Shown here: positions 1-8,178 of the stretch, piece after piece | Layout: every line of letters starts with the position of its first letter | Position numbering within the stretch: position 1 is the first letter of the stretch | Source of the DNA: Saccharomonospora cyanea NA-134 | GTDB taxonomy: Bacteria > Actinomycetota > Actinomycetes > Mycobacteriales > Pseudonocardiaceae | Direction: 5' to 3' | Assembly (NCBI RefSeq): GCF_000244975.1 | Contig: NZ_CM001440.1 | Location: 310,001-374,000 of the forward strand | DNA: 64,000 nucleotides | Notes under the pieces: model-generated | Database searches by the model: none | What the model saw: the letters and a program-made list of their open reading frames with translations, nothing else | Told to the model about the DNA's origin: nothing | Translations under genes and position numbers: made by a program

Positions 1-1
1 A

Positions 2-445
2 TGGCGGGCACAGGTGTACTGGGAGGCCGACCGGGACGGCGCGGGGAACCCGACCGGCACCCTGAGGGTGCTGATCGGTACGGCTCTCGCCTTCACGCTG
101 CTGCTCAGCGGCGGCAACCTCGTGGTCCTGACCAGTGCTCAGGTACTCCAGCGCCGCAGGGCCCTCGCGGCGTTGCGAGCGACCGGTGTGCCACGCGGCG
201 TGCTGGGCCGTTCGTTGCTGTGGCAGAACGGAATCCCCGTGGTCGTGGGTGTCGGAGTCGCTTCGGGGGTCGGGGTGGGAGCGGCCGGGTTGCTCACGAG
301 GCTGCTCGACACGCCGTTCCGTCTCGACTGGGGTGCCCTCGCCGCGTACGCGGTCACGGCCGTGGTCGTCGTCGGCGTCGTGACCGCAGCATCGGGGGTG
401 GCTCTCAGAGCGGTCGAAGGGGAGACCTCGCTGCGCGGGGAGTAG
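2..445 (+). CDS. FtsX-like ABC transporter permease, C-terminal fragment
   Basis: The reading frame is open to the left edge, so only the last 147 codons are present. Three hydrophobic segments are visible, at about residues 25-45, 75-100 and 115-135. Between the first two lies a basic cytoplasmic stretch, RRRALAALRATG, typical of the FtsX/MacB permease domain that follows the extracytoplasmic domain. The protein ends in a short polar tail. Proteins of this kind move lipids, lipoproteins or antimicrobials with a partner ATPase, which would lie outside the window. The substrate cannot be told. Confidence 0.75.
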   Translation, partial: WRAQVYWEADRDGAGNPTGTLRVLIGTALAFTLLLSGGNLVVLTSAQVLQRRRALAALRATGVPRGVLGRSLLWQNGIPVVVGVGVASGVGVGAAGLLTRLLDTPFRLDWGALAAYAVTAVVVVGVVTAASGVALRAVEGETSLRGE

Positions 446-477
446 TGGTGTGGCTCCACCACGAGGCCGAAAGTGCG

Positions 478-483
478 TAGGCT
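478..483 (+). promoter_or_regulatory. -10 hexamer TAGGCT, leaderless promoter
   Basis: TAGGCT ends 7 nt before the GTG at 491. This spacing puts the transcription start at or next to the start codon and argues for 491 over the upstream GTG at 473. No clear -35 box is seen. Confidence 0.5.
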
Positions 484-490
484 GTCGCTC

Positions 491-886
491 GTGATCTGTC
501 CCAAGTGCCAGAACGTGATGACGACGTTGGACAAGAACGGCATCCACATCGAGCAGTGCAGTGGCTGTCGGGGCATCTTTCTGGATCGGGGTGAACTCGA
601 ACAGATCGTGAGCGCGGAGAACTCCTTCTACGGTTCCGCGCCCCCGCCGCCCTACAGCCCCGCCTCGCAGCCGCCGCCACCGCCCGTGGCGCCCACCCAG
701 CACTACGGCGCTCACGGCCACTACGGCGACTCGCCGCGCCCCTACCGGGGCGGCCACGGTGGTCACTACGCGGACTCCCCGAGGCCGTACCGCGGCGGGC
801 ATCACGACTCGCCGCGCCCGTACGGACACGGACACGGACACGGGCACCGGCGTAGGAAGAGCTTCCTGGAAAGCCTGTTCGACTGA
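491..886 (+). CDS. zf-TFIIB domain protein with His/Pro/Tyr-rich tail
   Basis: The 131-residue product opens with a four-cysteine zinc ribbon (CPKC at residues 3-6 and CSGC about 25 residues later, then GIFLDRGELE), the hallmark of the zf-TFIIB family. After residue 50 it is low complexity: a proline run, then three copies of DSPRPY with Gly/His spacers and a GHGHGHGH run. It ends in a basic motif and SFLESLFD. The GTG at 473 is possible, but 491 gives the usual family start MICPKC and fits the leaderless -10. The His-rich tail could bind metal, but this is inference. Its role is unknown. Confidence 0.75.
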   Translation: MICPKCQNVMTTLDKNGIHIEQCSGCRGIFLDRGELEQIVSAENSFYGSAPPPPYSPASQPPPPPVAPTQHYGAHGHYGDSPRPYRGGHGGHYADSPRPYRGGHHDSPRPYGHGHGHGHRRRKSFLESLFD

Positions 887-894
887 CGCCGGAC

Positions 895-1530
895 GTGCTG
901 GATCTCAAGATCTGCCCCGCCTGTGGCGACCGGGCGGAACTTCCCGTCGTCGAGGGGGAGCGGCTGGTGTGCGAGGTGTGCGGTCATCGCGCCGCGTTCC
1001 ACCGGCTGCCCCTGCTCGCTCTCACCGGGCCCAGCGGTGCGGGCAAGTCCACGGTGGGTCCCGAACTCGCGCGCCGGTTGTCGGGCGAGGTCGTGGTGCT
1101 GGAGCAGGACGTGCTCTGGACGGGGGCGCTGCGCGACGACGTGGACGGGCATCCCGCGTTCCGCTCGACGTGGTTGCGGATGGCGGCCATGATCCATCAG
1201 AGCGGCCGCCCGGTCGTGTTGTGCGGCACCGTCGTGCCGCCCGAGTTCGAGTCGTTGCCGGAGCGGGTGTTCTTCTCCGGCATCCACTACCTGGCGCTCG
1301 TCGCCGACTCCGACGTGCTGGCCCGCCGGTTGCGGGGCCGTCCGGCGTGGCGGGGCTGGGACGAGCCCCGGATCGTGGAGATGCTGGCGTTCAACGAATG
1401 GTTGCGTCAGGAAGGGCCGTCGATGTCTCCGCCGGTCGAGTTGTTCGACACCACCACCGTGCCGCTGGCCGACTCCGTGGAGCATGCGGAGAAGTGGGTG
1501 CGGCGGGTACTCGACGCGGGAACCGCCTGA
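895..1530 (+). CDS. P-loop nucleoside kinase-like protein with N-terminal zinc ribbon
   Basis: The 211-residue protein carries a zinc ribbon (cysteines 7, 10, 26, 29) followed by a Walker A motif GPSGAGKST at residues 45-53. The rest is compatible with an AAA or adenylate/nucleoside-kinase-like fold, with an RRLRGRP lid-like stretch near residue 145. It starts 8 nt after the zf-TFIIB gene, so the two are probably co-transcribed and both carry zinc ribbons. The substrate is unknown. The GTG start is the only reasonable one, but its ribosome binding site is weak. Confidence 0.7.
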   Translation: MLDLKICPACGDRAELPVVEGERLVCEVCGHRAAFHRLPLLALTGPSGAGKSTVGPELARRLSGEVVVLEQDVLWTGALRDDVDGHPAFRSTWLRMAAMIHQSGRPVVLCGTVVPPEFESLPERVFFSGIHYLALVADSDVLARRLRGRPAWRGWDEPRIVEMLAFNEWLRQEGPSMSPPVELFDTTTVPLADSVEHAEKWVRRVLDAGTA

Positions 1531-1535
1531 TCGAG

Positions 1536-1554
1536 TGCAAGCTGAGCGCTTGCA
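1536..1554. promoter_or_regulatory. Inverted repeat, candidate operator of the XRE gene
   Basis: TGCAAGC and GCTTGCA form a perfect 7-bp inverted repeat around 5 nt. A -10-like TAGCGT lies at 1573-1578, so the repeat would cover the -35 region of the promoter of the XRE gene at 1603. Autoregulation is a plausible inference. Confidence 0.45.
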
Positions 1555-1602
1555 ATAGTTAGCACCCGGGCGTAGCGTCGATCTCGGAGGTGTGGGGACG
1601 TC

Positions 1603-2037
1603 ATGGAGCGGACGTCGGAGCGCGACGACCACGCGGGCGGCCCGATGGACCGGGTCGCCGATCTGGGAAAGGACATCGGCTCCTACATCCGGCAGCAGCG
1701 CAACAACGCCAAGATCTCGTTGCGGCAGCTCTCCAGGCTCGCCGGAGTGTCGAATCCTTACCTGAGCCAGATCGAACGGGGACTGCGCAAGCCGAGTGCG
1801 GAGATCCTGCAACAGATCGCCAAAGGGCTGCGCATCTCCGCCGAGGCGCTGTACGTGCAGGCGGGGATTCTCGATCATCCCGTCGGCGGTCCCGTGGTCG
1901 AAGCGGTCCGTGCCGACACCTCGCTGAGCGAGCGGCAGAAACAGGTGCTGCTCGATGTGTACGAGTCGTTCCGCCGGGAGAACCGGGGAACGACCCCCGC
2001 AGGTGATTCGAGCAAAAGCCCAGACCACAAGGAGTGA
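1603..2037 (+). CDS. XRE-family helix-turn-helix regulator
   Basis: The 144-residue protein has a HTH_3 domain at about residues 22-80, with the recognition helix in SNPYLSQIERGLRKPS. The short C-terminal part is charged. It is followed after 6 nt by an HbhA-like gene and then a DUF2516 gene, the order I recall for Rv0474-Rv0475(hbhA)-Rv0476 of M. tuberculosis. The ATG is preceded by GGAGG. The inverted repeat at 1536-1554 is the natural candidate operator. Targets are otherwise unknown. Confidence 0.85.
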   Translation: MERTSERDDHAGGPMDRVADLGKDIGSYIRQQRNNAKISLRQLSRLAGVSNPYLSQIERGLRKPSAEILQQIAKGLRISAEALYVQAGILDHPVGGPVVEAVRADTSLSERQKQVLLDVYESFRRENRGTTPAGDSSKSPDHKE

Positions 2038-2043
2038 GTCACG

Positions 2044-2826
2044 ATGGCGACCACACGCACCGAGGACGTCCGCAAGGTGGTGAACACGGCGATGGAGCAG
2101 GTCAGGACCTCGCTGCTCGCCGCGCTCGGAGCAGGCAGTCTGGCCGGCCAGGCGGTCGCGGATGCCGTGTCGAAGGCGAGGACGCGCGTCTCCTCAAGCA
2201 GTGACGCCGCCAAGAGGAACATCGAGGACCTGCCGACGGAGCTGGAGCAACTCCGAGGCCGGCTCGACCCGGCCGAACTGCGCAAGCTCCTCGACGACTA
2301 CACCGAGGCGGCCACGAGGCTGTACCAGAGACTGGTCGCCTCCGGCGAGCAGACGTGGGAACACACGGTCGAGCCGCAGGTCAAGCGTGGGGTCGAGCAG
2401 TTGGAGGAGGCGCTGCACGCCGCGCAGGAGCAACTCGACGACGTCGCCTCGGACACGCGTGAACGCGTGGACGGCATGGTGGCGCTGCTCACCCGCCGGG
2501 CGCGCGAGGCGGAGCAGACGGTCGACGCGGCGGTCACCGGTGAGCTGTCGGAGGACAAGCCCGGCCCCGTCAAGGCCGACGTGGCGCAGGTTCCGGTGAA
2601 GACACAGAAGGGCCGGGCCCCGGCCGGCGAGGCGAAACCGACCGAGTCGGGCACGCGGACCAGAAGCGGGCAGACGAACGGGACGACTTCCTCGGCGGCG
2701 AAGACGTCCTCGGCGCGCAAGAAGGCGATGAAGCCCGGCACCGGCGCCTCCACCACGGCCCGGGCGCCGCGCGCTCGCCGCACCACCAAGCCACAGAGCC
2801 CGGGCGCCACGACCGACGAGCCGTGA
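2044..2826 (+). CDS. hbhA: HbhA-like heparin-binding hemagglutinin homologue
   Basis: The 260-residue protein has a helical, coiled-coil-like body (about residues 1-165, rich in Ala, Glu, Arg and Gln). It is followed by a Lys/Arg/Ser/Thr/Ala-rich disordered tail with repeated basic patches. This matches the design of mycobacterial HBHA, whose Lys-rich C terminus binds heparan sulfate and which also localises to lipid inclusions. It is longer than the roughly 200-residue mycobacterial protein, and its tail is more Arg/Thr-rich than the Lys-Ala repeats of the pathogen. An adhesin role in a soil organism is therefore uncertain; an envelope or lipid-associated role is as likely. Confidence 0.75.
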   Translation: MATTRTEDVRKVVNTAMEQVRTSLLAALGAGSLAGQAVADAVSKARTRVSSSSDAAKRNIEDLPTELEQLRGRLDPAELRKLLDDYTEAATRLYQRLVASGEQTWEHTVEPQVKRGVEQLEEALHAAQEQLDDVASDTRERVDGMVALLTRRAREAEQTVDAAVTGELSEDKPGPVKADVAQVPVKTQKGRAPAGEAKPTESGTRTRSGQTNGTTSSAAKTSSARKKAMKPGTGASTTARAPRARRTTKPQSPGATTDEP

Positions 2827-2906
2827 CGGCGGAGCGTGGGTCCTCGGCGGTCCTCGTGGCCGCCGTCGAGGCCCGCCGAAACCTCGGCCCTGTTGGTGTC
2901 CTGACG

Positions 2907-2912
2907 TAGGCT
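2907..2912 (+). promoter_or_regulatory. -10 hexamer TAGGCT, leaderless promoter of DUF2516 gene
   Basis: TAGGCT is followed by 6 nt and then the GTG at 2919. The spacing favours 2919 over the GTG at 2916. Confidence 0.55.
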
Positions 2913-2918
2913 GGTGTG

Positions 2919-3215
2919 GTGCCGCTACTCGCCTTCTACATCGTCATGGTCATCGACTGGGCCGGGGTGCTCGTCGGTCTCGTCGCGTTCGTGCACGCCG
3001 TGATGCAGAGGTCGGACGCTTACACGGCCGCCGACCGGTTGACCAAGCCCGCGTGGCTGGCCATCACGGCCGGCTCGACGGCCGCCATGCTGCTGTTCCA
3101 GTTCTACGGTGTCGGCATGATCTTCTGGCTCGCCGCGCTGGTCGCCAGCCTCGTCTACATCGTGGACGTGAGGCCCAAGCTCATCGAGGTGCAGCGCGGT
3201 GGGTCGAGCTGGTGA
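2919..3215 (+). CDS. DUF2516 family small membrane protein
   Basis: The 98-residue product has three hydrophobic segments (about residues 2-28, 45-65 and 68-88), and the C terminus is polar and probably cytoplasmic. Its position downstream of the hbhA-like gene matches Rv0476 of M. tuberculosis as I recall it. The function is unknown for the whole family. The start at 2919 was chosen from the leaderless -10 spacing; starting at 2916 adds one residue. Confidence 0.75.
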   Translation: MPLLAFYIVMVIDWAGVLVGLVAFVHAVMQRSDAYTAADRLTKPAWLAITAGSTAAMLLFQFYGVGMIFWLAALVASLVYIVDVRPKLIEVQRGGSSW

Positions 3216-3234
3216 GCCCGGAAACCCGCTGAAA

Positions 3235-3240
3235 TAGTCT
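3235..3240 (+). promoter_or_regulatory. -10 hexamer TAGTCT, leaderless promoter
   Basis: TAGTCT is separated by 6 nt from the GTG at 3247, so the transcript would begin at the start codon. Confidence 0.55.
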
Positions 3241-3246
3241 GGTGAC

Positions 3247-3786
3247 GTGAGTAGCTGGACCATCGCTGGGACACTCACGCCGGTCCCGGCCTCCGAGCAT
3301 CCCGAACTGCTGGCCGAACCCGTCGCGAAGGCCCTGTCCTCCATCGAGGCCCCTGTCGGTCTCGTCGAGATCGACCCGGACCTGGCCGACACCGCAGCGT
3401 TCTGCGAGACGTACTCCTCGCCGCTGTCCGCCTCCGCCAACTGTGTGGTCGTGTCGGGCAAACGCGCGGGTGAGGTGCGCTACGCCGCCGCCCTGGTGCT
3501 GGCCACCACGCGCGCGGACGTCAACAACGTCATCCGGCGCAGGCTCGACGTGCGTAAGGCGTCGTTCGCGCCCATGGAGGAGGCCGTGGAGCTCACGGGC
3601 ATGGCCTACGGCGGCATCACACCCATCGGGCTGCCCTCCGACTGGCCGATCCTCGTCGACCAGGCCGTGGCCTCCGCGCCGGAACTGGTTGTCGGCAGCG
3701 GTATCCGGGGTAGCAAGTTGTTGGTCACCGGCGCCACGCTGGCGGCACTGCCCGGCGCCGAGGTGATCGACGGGCTCGCCAGGTGA
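3247..3786 (+). CDS. YbaK/EbsC-type aminoacyl-tRNA deacylase domain protein
   Basis: The 179-residue protein shows the YbaK/ProX fold signature: a central strand with CVVVSGKRAGEVRYAAALVLATTRAD, then RKASFAPMEEAVELTGMAYGGITPIGLP. The conserved Lys after VR and the GxxTP(I/F)G motif are typical. Family members hydrolyse mischarged Cys-tRNAPro, Ala-tRNAPro or similar in the cytoplasm. The exact substrate cannot be told from sequence. It appears to have its own leaderless promoter. Confidence 0.8.
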   Translation: MSSWTIAGTLTPVPASEHPELLAEPVAKALSSIEAPVGLVEIDPDLADTAAFCETYSSPLSASANCVVVSGKRAGEVRYAAALVLATTRADVNNVIRRRLDVRKASFAPMEEAVELTGMAYGGITPIGLPSDWPILVDQAVASAPELVVGSGIRGSKLLVTGATLAALPGAEVIDGLAR

Positions 3787-3816
3787 GCGAGCGACACCGC
3801 AGGAAGGGGCAGCGAC

Positions 3817-4257
3817 ATGGGTAGGGTCACGGCCACGGCCGAGCGCGCGATCGACGCGCCCGCCGAGAAGGTGAGCGAGCGGCTCGCCGACTACCGGGAG
3901 GTGCGGCCCCGCCTCCTCACCGAGCACTACCGCGACTACGAGGTCGTCGACGGCGGCAAGGGCGAGGGCACGGTGGTGCGCTTCAAGCTCCAGGCGACGA
4001 AGAAGCGGGTGCGCGACGTGCGCGCCACGGTGAGCGAACCCCGGCCGGGCACGCTCGTGGAGACCGACGCGAACTCCAGCATGGTCACCACGTGGACGGT
4101 GAGACCGGACGGCGACCGCAGCGTGGTCCGGGTGGAGACCACCTGGCAGGGCGCGGGCGGCGTCGGTGGGTTCTTCGAGAAGACGTTCGCCCCCAAGGGG
4201 CTCGGGCGGATCTACGACGGCGTGCTGACGAGGCTCGCCGAGGAGGTACGAGGGTAG
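3817..4257 (+). CDS. SRPBCC family protein
   Basis: The 146-residue protein has the START/polyketide-cyclase-like pattern: an N-terminal strand with RAIDAPAEKVSERLADY, central beta strands, and a C-terminal helix ending LTRLAEEV. Such proteins form a hydrophobic cavity that can bind lipids, polyketides or cofactors. It starts 30 nt after the YbaK gene with AGGAAGGGG as ribosome binding site, and its stop lies 2 nt before the next ATG, so it is co-transcribed with the reductase downstream. The ligand is unknown. Confidence 0.75.
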   Translation: MGRVTATAERAIDAPAEKVSERLADYREVRPRLLTEHYRDYEVVDGGKGEGTVVRFKLQATKKRVRDVRATVSEPRPGTLVETDANSSMVTTWTVRPDGDRSVVRVETTWQGAGGVGGFFEKTFAPKGLGRIYDGVLTRLAEEVRG

Positions 4258-4259
4258 CG

Positions 4260-5258
4260 ATGGCAGCGACGGAAGTGCGGCTCGCGTCTCGTCCCGAAGG
4301 GGCGCCGACGCTCGACAACTTCGAGGTGGCCGAGGTCGACGTGCCGAAGGCCGGTCCGGGACAGATCCTCGTGCGCAACACGTGGCTGTCGGTGGACCCG
4401 TACATGCGGGGCCGGATGAGCGCCGCCAAGTCGTACGTCACCCCGTTCGAGGTCGGCAAGGTGATGGACGGCGGGGCGATCGGCGAGGTCGTCGAGTCGA
4501 ACGCCGACGGTGTCGCGGTGGGCGATGTGGTGCTGCACGGCCTCGGCTGGCGGACGCACGCCGTGCTCGAACCCGCGCGGGTGCGTGTGCTGGACCCCGA
4601 GGCGGCGCCGGTGGAGGCACACCTGAGTGTGCTCGGCATGCCGGGCCTCACCGCGTACGCGGGGTTGTTCGACGTGGCGGGTATGCGTGAGGGCGACACG
4701 GTGTTCGTCTCCGGCGCCGCGGGTGCCGTCGGGTCGCTGGTGGGTCAGCTCGCCAAGCTGCGGGGAGCCAAGCGGGTCGTCGGCAGCGCGGGTTCGGCCG
4801 AGAAGGTGCGCTGGCTGCGGGAGGACCTCGGCTTCGACGCCGCGTTCAACTACAAGGACGCACCCGTCCGGGAGCAGTTGAAGGAGGCCGCGCCCGACGG
4901 CGTGGACGTGTACTTCGACAACGTCGGCGGAGAACACCTCGAAGCCGCGATCAGCGCGCTGAACGTGCACGGCCGGATCGCCGTCTGCGGCATGATCTCC
5001 CAGTACAACGCCACCGAGCCGACGCCGGCTCCGCGCAACCTCGCGCAGATCATCGGCAAGCGGTTCACCATGCGCGGGTTCCTCGTCGGCGACCACGAGC
5101 ATCTGCGCCCGGCGTTTCTCGACGAGGTGTCCCCGCTGGTGCGGGAAGGCCGGATCGCCTACACGGAGACCGTGGTGACCGGCATCGAGCGGGCGCCGCA
5201 CGCCTTCCTCGATCTGCTCTCCGGCGGCAACACCGGCAAGATGCTGGTGCGGCTCTGA
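4260..5258 (+). CDS. NADP-dependent oxidoreductase, MDR superfamily (CurA/PTGR type)
   Basis: The 332-residue zinc-independent medium-chain reductase shows SVDPYMRGRM near residue 45, the nucleotide-binding GAAGAVGSLVGQLAKLRGAK near residue 150, and VYFDNVGGEHLEAA near residue 220. These are typical of leukotriene B4 dehydrogenase/prostaglandin reductase/CurA enzymes that reduce enone double bonds with NADPH. The ATG at 4260, right after the SRPBCC stop, was chosen because the frame upstream overlaps that gene. The substrate is unknown. Confidence 0.85.
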   Translation: MAATEVRLASRPEGAPTLDNFEVAEVDVPKAGPGQILVRNTWLSVDPYMRGRMSAAKSYVTPFEVGKVMDGGAIGEVVESNADGVAVGDVVLHGLGWRTHAVLEPARVRVLDPEAAPVEAHLSVLGMPGLTAYAGLFDVAGMREGDTVFVSGAAGAVGSLVGQLAKLRGAKRVVGSAGSAEKVRWLREDLGFDAAFNYKDAPVREQLKEAAPDGVDVYFDNVGGEHLEAAISALNVHGRIAVCGMISQYNATEPTPAPRNLAQIIGKRFTMRGFLVGDHEHLRPAFLDEVSPLVREGRIAYTETVVTGIERAPHAFLDLLSGGNTGKMLVRL

Positions 5259-5278
5259 GGAGTCGGCGGCCTCCTCAG
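5255..5278. terminator. Short bidirectional hairpin between convergent genes
   Basis: CTGAGGAG and CTCCTCAG form a perfect 8-bp inverted repeat around 8 nt. It covers the stop codons of both the reductase and the formyltransferase. It has no clear T-run, so function as a terminator is likely but unproven. Confidence 0.45.
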
Positions 5279-6225
5279 CCCTCCGGATACCGGGTGAGGT
5301 AGCCGCCCATCGCGCGGAAGTACTCCGTGGCGGCGTGCTCGACTCCGTCGTCGGTACGCAGCTTCTCGATCGCGAGGCCGGGGCTGCGCCCGTACCGGGC
5401 GTCGGCCCCGGCGACGATCACCACGCCGTCGCCCTCGCGGATGAAGACGCGGCCCGGCGTGCCTCCGTAGGTCTTCTCGGTCACGAACGCCCGGGTGATC
5501 CGCAGCCGTTCGCCCCGGTGATAGGTGAAGGCGTTCGGGTACGGGTCGGACTGGGCGCGCACGAGCCGTTCGATGTCCTCGGCAGGCCAGCTCCAGTCGA
5601 TACGGCTGTCCTCTATGGACCTTTTGTGGAAGAACGTCGCCTTGCCGCGGTCCTGCGGTACCGGCCGGGCCCGCCCGGACGCGATCGCCTCGAGCGATTC
5701 GGTGACCAGCGGTTCGATGAGGTCCACGGTCCTGTGGAACAGGTCGGTGGCGGTGTCGCGGGGGCCGACCTCGACCGCCCGTTGCGCGATGATCGGGCCC
5801 GCGTCGAGTTCGGCGTCCATCAGGTGCGCGGTGACGCCGACCTCCTTCTCCCCGTTCAGCAGTGCCCAGATGAGCGGCGAGAAGCCGGCGTAGGCGGGCA
5901 GCAGCGAGTCGTGCACGTTGAGCGTGCCGTGCTTCGGCAGTTCGAAGATCTCGGGCGGGAGCCAGGTGCGCCAGTTGTTGGCGACGACGAGGTCGGGTGC
6001 GAGGTCGGCCAGCCGGTCGGCGAGTTCGGCGTCGGGTCGGTTGCGCAGCTCGACCGGGATGCCCGCTTCGGCGGCGAGGTCGGCCACGGAGTCGGCCCAG
6101 ATGCGCTCGTAGGCGTGGTCGGAGTGGGGGTGCGTCACGACGAGCACCACCTCGTGTTCGGAGTCCAGCAGCGCACGCAGTGTGCGATGTCCCCAGGTCT
6201 GGTATCCGAACATCGCGATCCGCAT
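5275..6225 (-). CDS. Formyltransferase, probable N5-hydroxyornithine formyltransferase for siderophore
   Basis: The 316-residue protein has the formyl_trans_N catalytic motif NVHDSLLP (N103, H105), with the second motif HLMDAELDAGPI (H134, D141), and a shorter C-terminal domain. Fmt-type enzymes transfer a formyl group from 10-formyl-THF. Divergence from an N-hydroxylase gene across an iron-box intergenic region suggests it formylates hydroxy-ornithine, as in coelichelin or rhodochelin pathways; that substrate is inference. The ATG at 6225 (MRIAMFGY) was chosen because it begins the Rossmann strand. The housekeeping methionyl-tRNA formyltransferase is the alternative, but the context argues against it. 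Confidence 0.75.
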   Translation of the reverse strand: MRIAMFGYQTWGHRTLRALLDSEHEVVLVVTHPHSDHAYERIWADSVADLAAEAGIPVELRNRPDAELADRLADLAPDLVVANNWRTWLPPEIFELPKHGTLNVHDSLLPAYAGFSPLIWALLNGEKEVGVTAHLMDAELDAGPIIAQRAVEVGPRDTATDLFHRTVDLIEPLVTESLEAIASGRARPVPQDRGKATFFHKRSIEDSRIDWSWPAEDIERLVRAQSDPYPNAFTYHRGERLRITRAFVTEKTYGGTPGRVFIREGDGVVIVAGADARYGRSPGLAIEKLRTDDGVEHAATEYFRAMGGYLTRYPEG

Positions 6226-6262
6226 CGGCCCTCCAGGCGGTCGACGGCAAAGCGGGCCATAG

Positions 6263-6281
6263 TTAAGCAAGCCTTGCCTAA
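6263..6281. promoter_or_regulatory. IdeR/DtxR-like iron box 1
   Basis: The 19-mer beginning TTAAGCAAG and ending TTGCCTAA is a near-palindrome resembling the DtxR/IdeR consensus TTAGGTTAGSCTAACCTAA. It lies 38 bp upstream of the formyltransferase start, where an Fe(II)-loaded repressor would block transcription. Confidence 0.6.
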
Positions 6282-6344
6282 CTATGCAAGACCCCGTCCG
6301 AGAGACGAGTCACCCACGAATGGGCGAACTAAGGTGGGGCTAAC

Positions 6345-6363
6345 TTAGGTTAGGGTTGCCTGG
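6345..6363. promoter_or_regulatory. IdeR/DtxR-like iron box 2
   Basis: The 19-mer starting TTAGGTTAGG matches the iron-box consensus at 14 of 19 positions; the left half is perfect. It is preceded by a partial copy (CTAACTTAG). It lies 31 bp before the hydroxylase start, so the divergent pair is probably iron-repressed from both sides. Confidence 0.6.
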
Positions 6364-6394
6364 GTTCGGAAGTCGTCGACCGATGGGGACACGT

Positions 6395-7807
6395 ATGTCG
6401 AAGGAGTTGCGAGGCGGGCGAGAGGTCCTCGACCTGCTCGGCGTCGGATTCGGTCCGTCGAATCTGGCGCTCGCGATCGCCGTGTCCGAACACAACTCCG
6501 CCGTGCCGGAGCGGGAGAGACTACGCGCGCGATTCCTGGAGCGGCAGGAGTGCTTCGGCTGGCACCGGGGGATGCTCATCGACGACGCCACCATGCAGGT
6601 GTCCTTCCTCAAGGACCTGGTGACCCTGCGCAACCCGGCCAGCGACTTCAGCTTCCTGGCCTATCTGCACGAGCAGGGCAGGCTTGTCGACTTCGTCAAC
6701 CACAAGACGTTGTTCCCCCTGCGGGTGGAGTTCCACGACTACTTCCGCTGGGCCGCGGACCGGGTGTCCCACCTCGTGTCGTACGGCACCGAGGTCACGG
6801 CCGTGCACCCCGTGGTGGGAGGTGGGCGGGTGACGCACTTCGAGGTGTCCACTCGCGACGGTTCGGTGTACGCCGCCCGCAACCTCGTGGTGGCGACCGG
6901 GCTCGTGCCGTCGCTGCCGGAGGGGATGAGCGCTTCCGAGCGGGTGTGGCACAACAGCGACCTGCTGCACAAAGTGGACGGTGTTTCGAGTGCGTCGCGG
7001 TTCGTGGTCGTCGGTGCGGGCCAGAGCGCCGCCGAAACCACGGCGATGCTGCACGAACGCTTCGCCGAGGCGGAGGTGTGTGCGGTCTTCTCCCGGTACG
7101 GGTACAGCCCGTCGGACGACAGTCCGTTCGCCAACCGGGTCTTCGACCCCGCTGCGGTCGACGAGTTCCACGGTGCCCCGCAGGACGTGCGCGACCGGCT
7201 GCTGGCCTACCACGCCAACACGAACTACTCCGTCGTGGACATCGAGCTCATCGAGGACCTCTACCGCAGGCACTACCGCGAGAAGGTGATCGGCGAACAG
7301 CGGCTGCGCATCCTCAACGCCTCCCGGGTGACCGAGGTGGCGGAGACCGACGACGGTGTACACGTCACGGTGGAGTCGCTCACCACGGGGCGGCGCACGG
7401 TGCTCCACGCCGACGTCGTCGTCTGCGCCACCGGATACCGTCCCGGCGACATGACGACGTTGCTCGGCGAAGCCGCCACCATGCTGCGCCGTGACAAGGC
7501 GGGGAGGCCGCTGGTGGCCAGGGACTACCGGCTGCTCACCGAGTCCGACGCCGACGCGGCCGTCTACGTCCAGGGCGGCGCGACCGAACACAGCCACGGC
7601 ATCACGTCGTCGCTGTTGTCCAACAACGCCGTGCGCTCGCGGGAGATCCTCGACTCCGTTCTCGGTCGTACGGCCTCCACTCAGGGCGGGAGGAACGGCG
7701 CCGAGATCGCCGACGCCTACTCCGGGGGCGCGGAGGCGCACCCGGGCGTCGGTGTGGGTGTCGGCACCGGCGCTCCCGGGGGCGGCGGGCTGCGGCACGT
7801 CGGCTGA
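6395..7807 (+). CDS. L-ornithine/L-lysine N-monooxygenase (siderophore hydroxylase)
   Basis: The 470-residue flavoprotein of the SidA/IucD/PvdA family has an N-terminal FAD motif [12 protein letters not shown] near residue 17, an NADPH motif [10 protein letters not shown] near residue 205, and a C-terminal ATGYRP. It N-hydroxylates the side-chain amine of ornithine or lysine using FAD, NADPH and O2, the first step to a hydroxamate. The formyltransferase across the divergent promoter favours ornithine (inference). The ATG at 6395 has GGGGA 5 nt upstream; 6383 is an alternative. The last 35 residues are a Gly/Val-rich tail of unknown use. Confidence 0.9.
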   Translation: MSKELRGGREVLDLLGVGFGPSNLALAIAVSEHNSAVPERERLRARFLERQECFGWHRGMLIDDATMQVSFLKDLVTLRNPASDFSFLAYLHEQGRLVDFVNHKTLFPLRVEFHDYFRWAADRVSHLVSYGTEVTAVHPVVGGGRVTHFEVSTRDGSVYAARNLVVATGLVPSLPEGMSASERVWHNSDLLHKVDGVSSASRFVVVGAGQSAAETTAMLHERFAEAEVCAVFSRYGYSPSDDSPFANRVFDPAAVDEFHGAPQDVRDRLLAYHANTNYSVVDIELIEDLYRRHYREKVIGEQRLRILNASRVTEVAETDDGVHVTVESLTTGRRTVLHADVVVCATGYRPGDMTTLLGEAATMLRRDKAGRPLVARDYRLLTESDADAAVYVQGGATEHSHGITSSLLSNNAVRSREILDSVLGRTASTQGGRNGAEIADAYSGGAEAHPGVGVGVGTGAPGGGGLRHVG

Positions 7808-7877
7808 CGAGACTGCGGCTGCCCGCCCGGTGGCCGTACCGACCGGCGGACGAATGGCGACGAGTGAGGAGGAACCG

Positions 7878-8072
7878 GTGACGAACCCGTTCGACGACCC
7901 CGAGGGCCGCTTCTACGTGCTGGTGAACGACGAGGGTCAGCACTCGCTGTGGCCGTCCTTCGTCGACGTGCCCGCGGGCTGGCGGGTGGTGTTCGGCGAG
8001 GACAGCAGGCAAGCCTGCCTCGACTACGTGGAAGCCCACTGGACGGATCTGCGCCCGGCGAGCCTGAGGTAG
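7878..8072 (+). CDS. MbtH-like protein
   Basis: The 64-residue product is a typical Mbt[12 protein letters not shown] at the N terminus, the conserved [10 protein letters not shown] with S, L and W, then PAGW and a C-terminal [12 protein letters not shown]. MbtH proteins bind and activate NRPS adenylation domains. The GTG at 7878 follows AGGAGGA by 4 nt and gives the standard family start; an in-frame ATG at 7854 is less likely. No NRPS is in the window, so its partner must lie elsewhere. It is probably co-transcribed with the hydroxylase 70 nt upstream. Confidence 0.92.
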   Translation: MTNPFDDPEGRFYVLVNDEGQHSLWPSFVDVPAGWRVVFGEDSRQACLDYVEAHWTDLRPASLR

Positions 8073-8083
8073 CCAAGCCGGGC

Positions 8084-8123
8084 GTGTCCGCAGGCTGCAC
8101 GCGTGTCCGCGGTTCGCGTACGG
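8084..8123. repeat. GCGGACAC intergenic repeat, copy A (inverted orientation)
   Basis: Two GTGTCCGC cores (8084-8091 and 8103-8110) lie 19 bp apart. Read on the minus strand, they are preceded by a 13-nt spacer CCGTACGCGAACC at 8111-8123. The module order (spacer 2, core, spacer 1, core) is the same as copy B at 9610-9651. It sits between the convergent MbtH and hydrolase genes. Confidence 0.7.
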
Positions 8124-8178
8124 GCCTCGCACCTGACGCACGAACCCGGAGGACTGCTCGGGACTTCCGGCGGGGACG

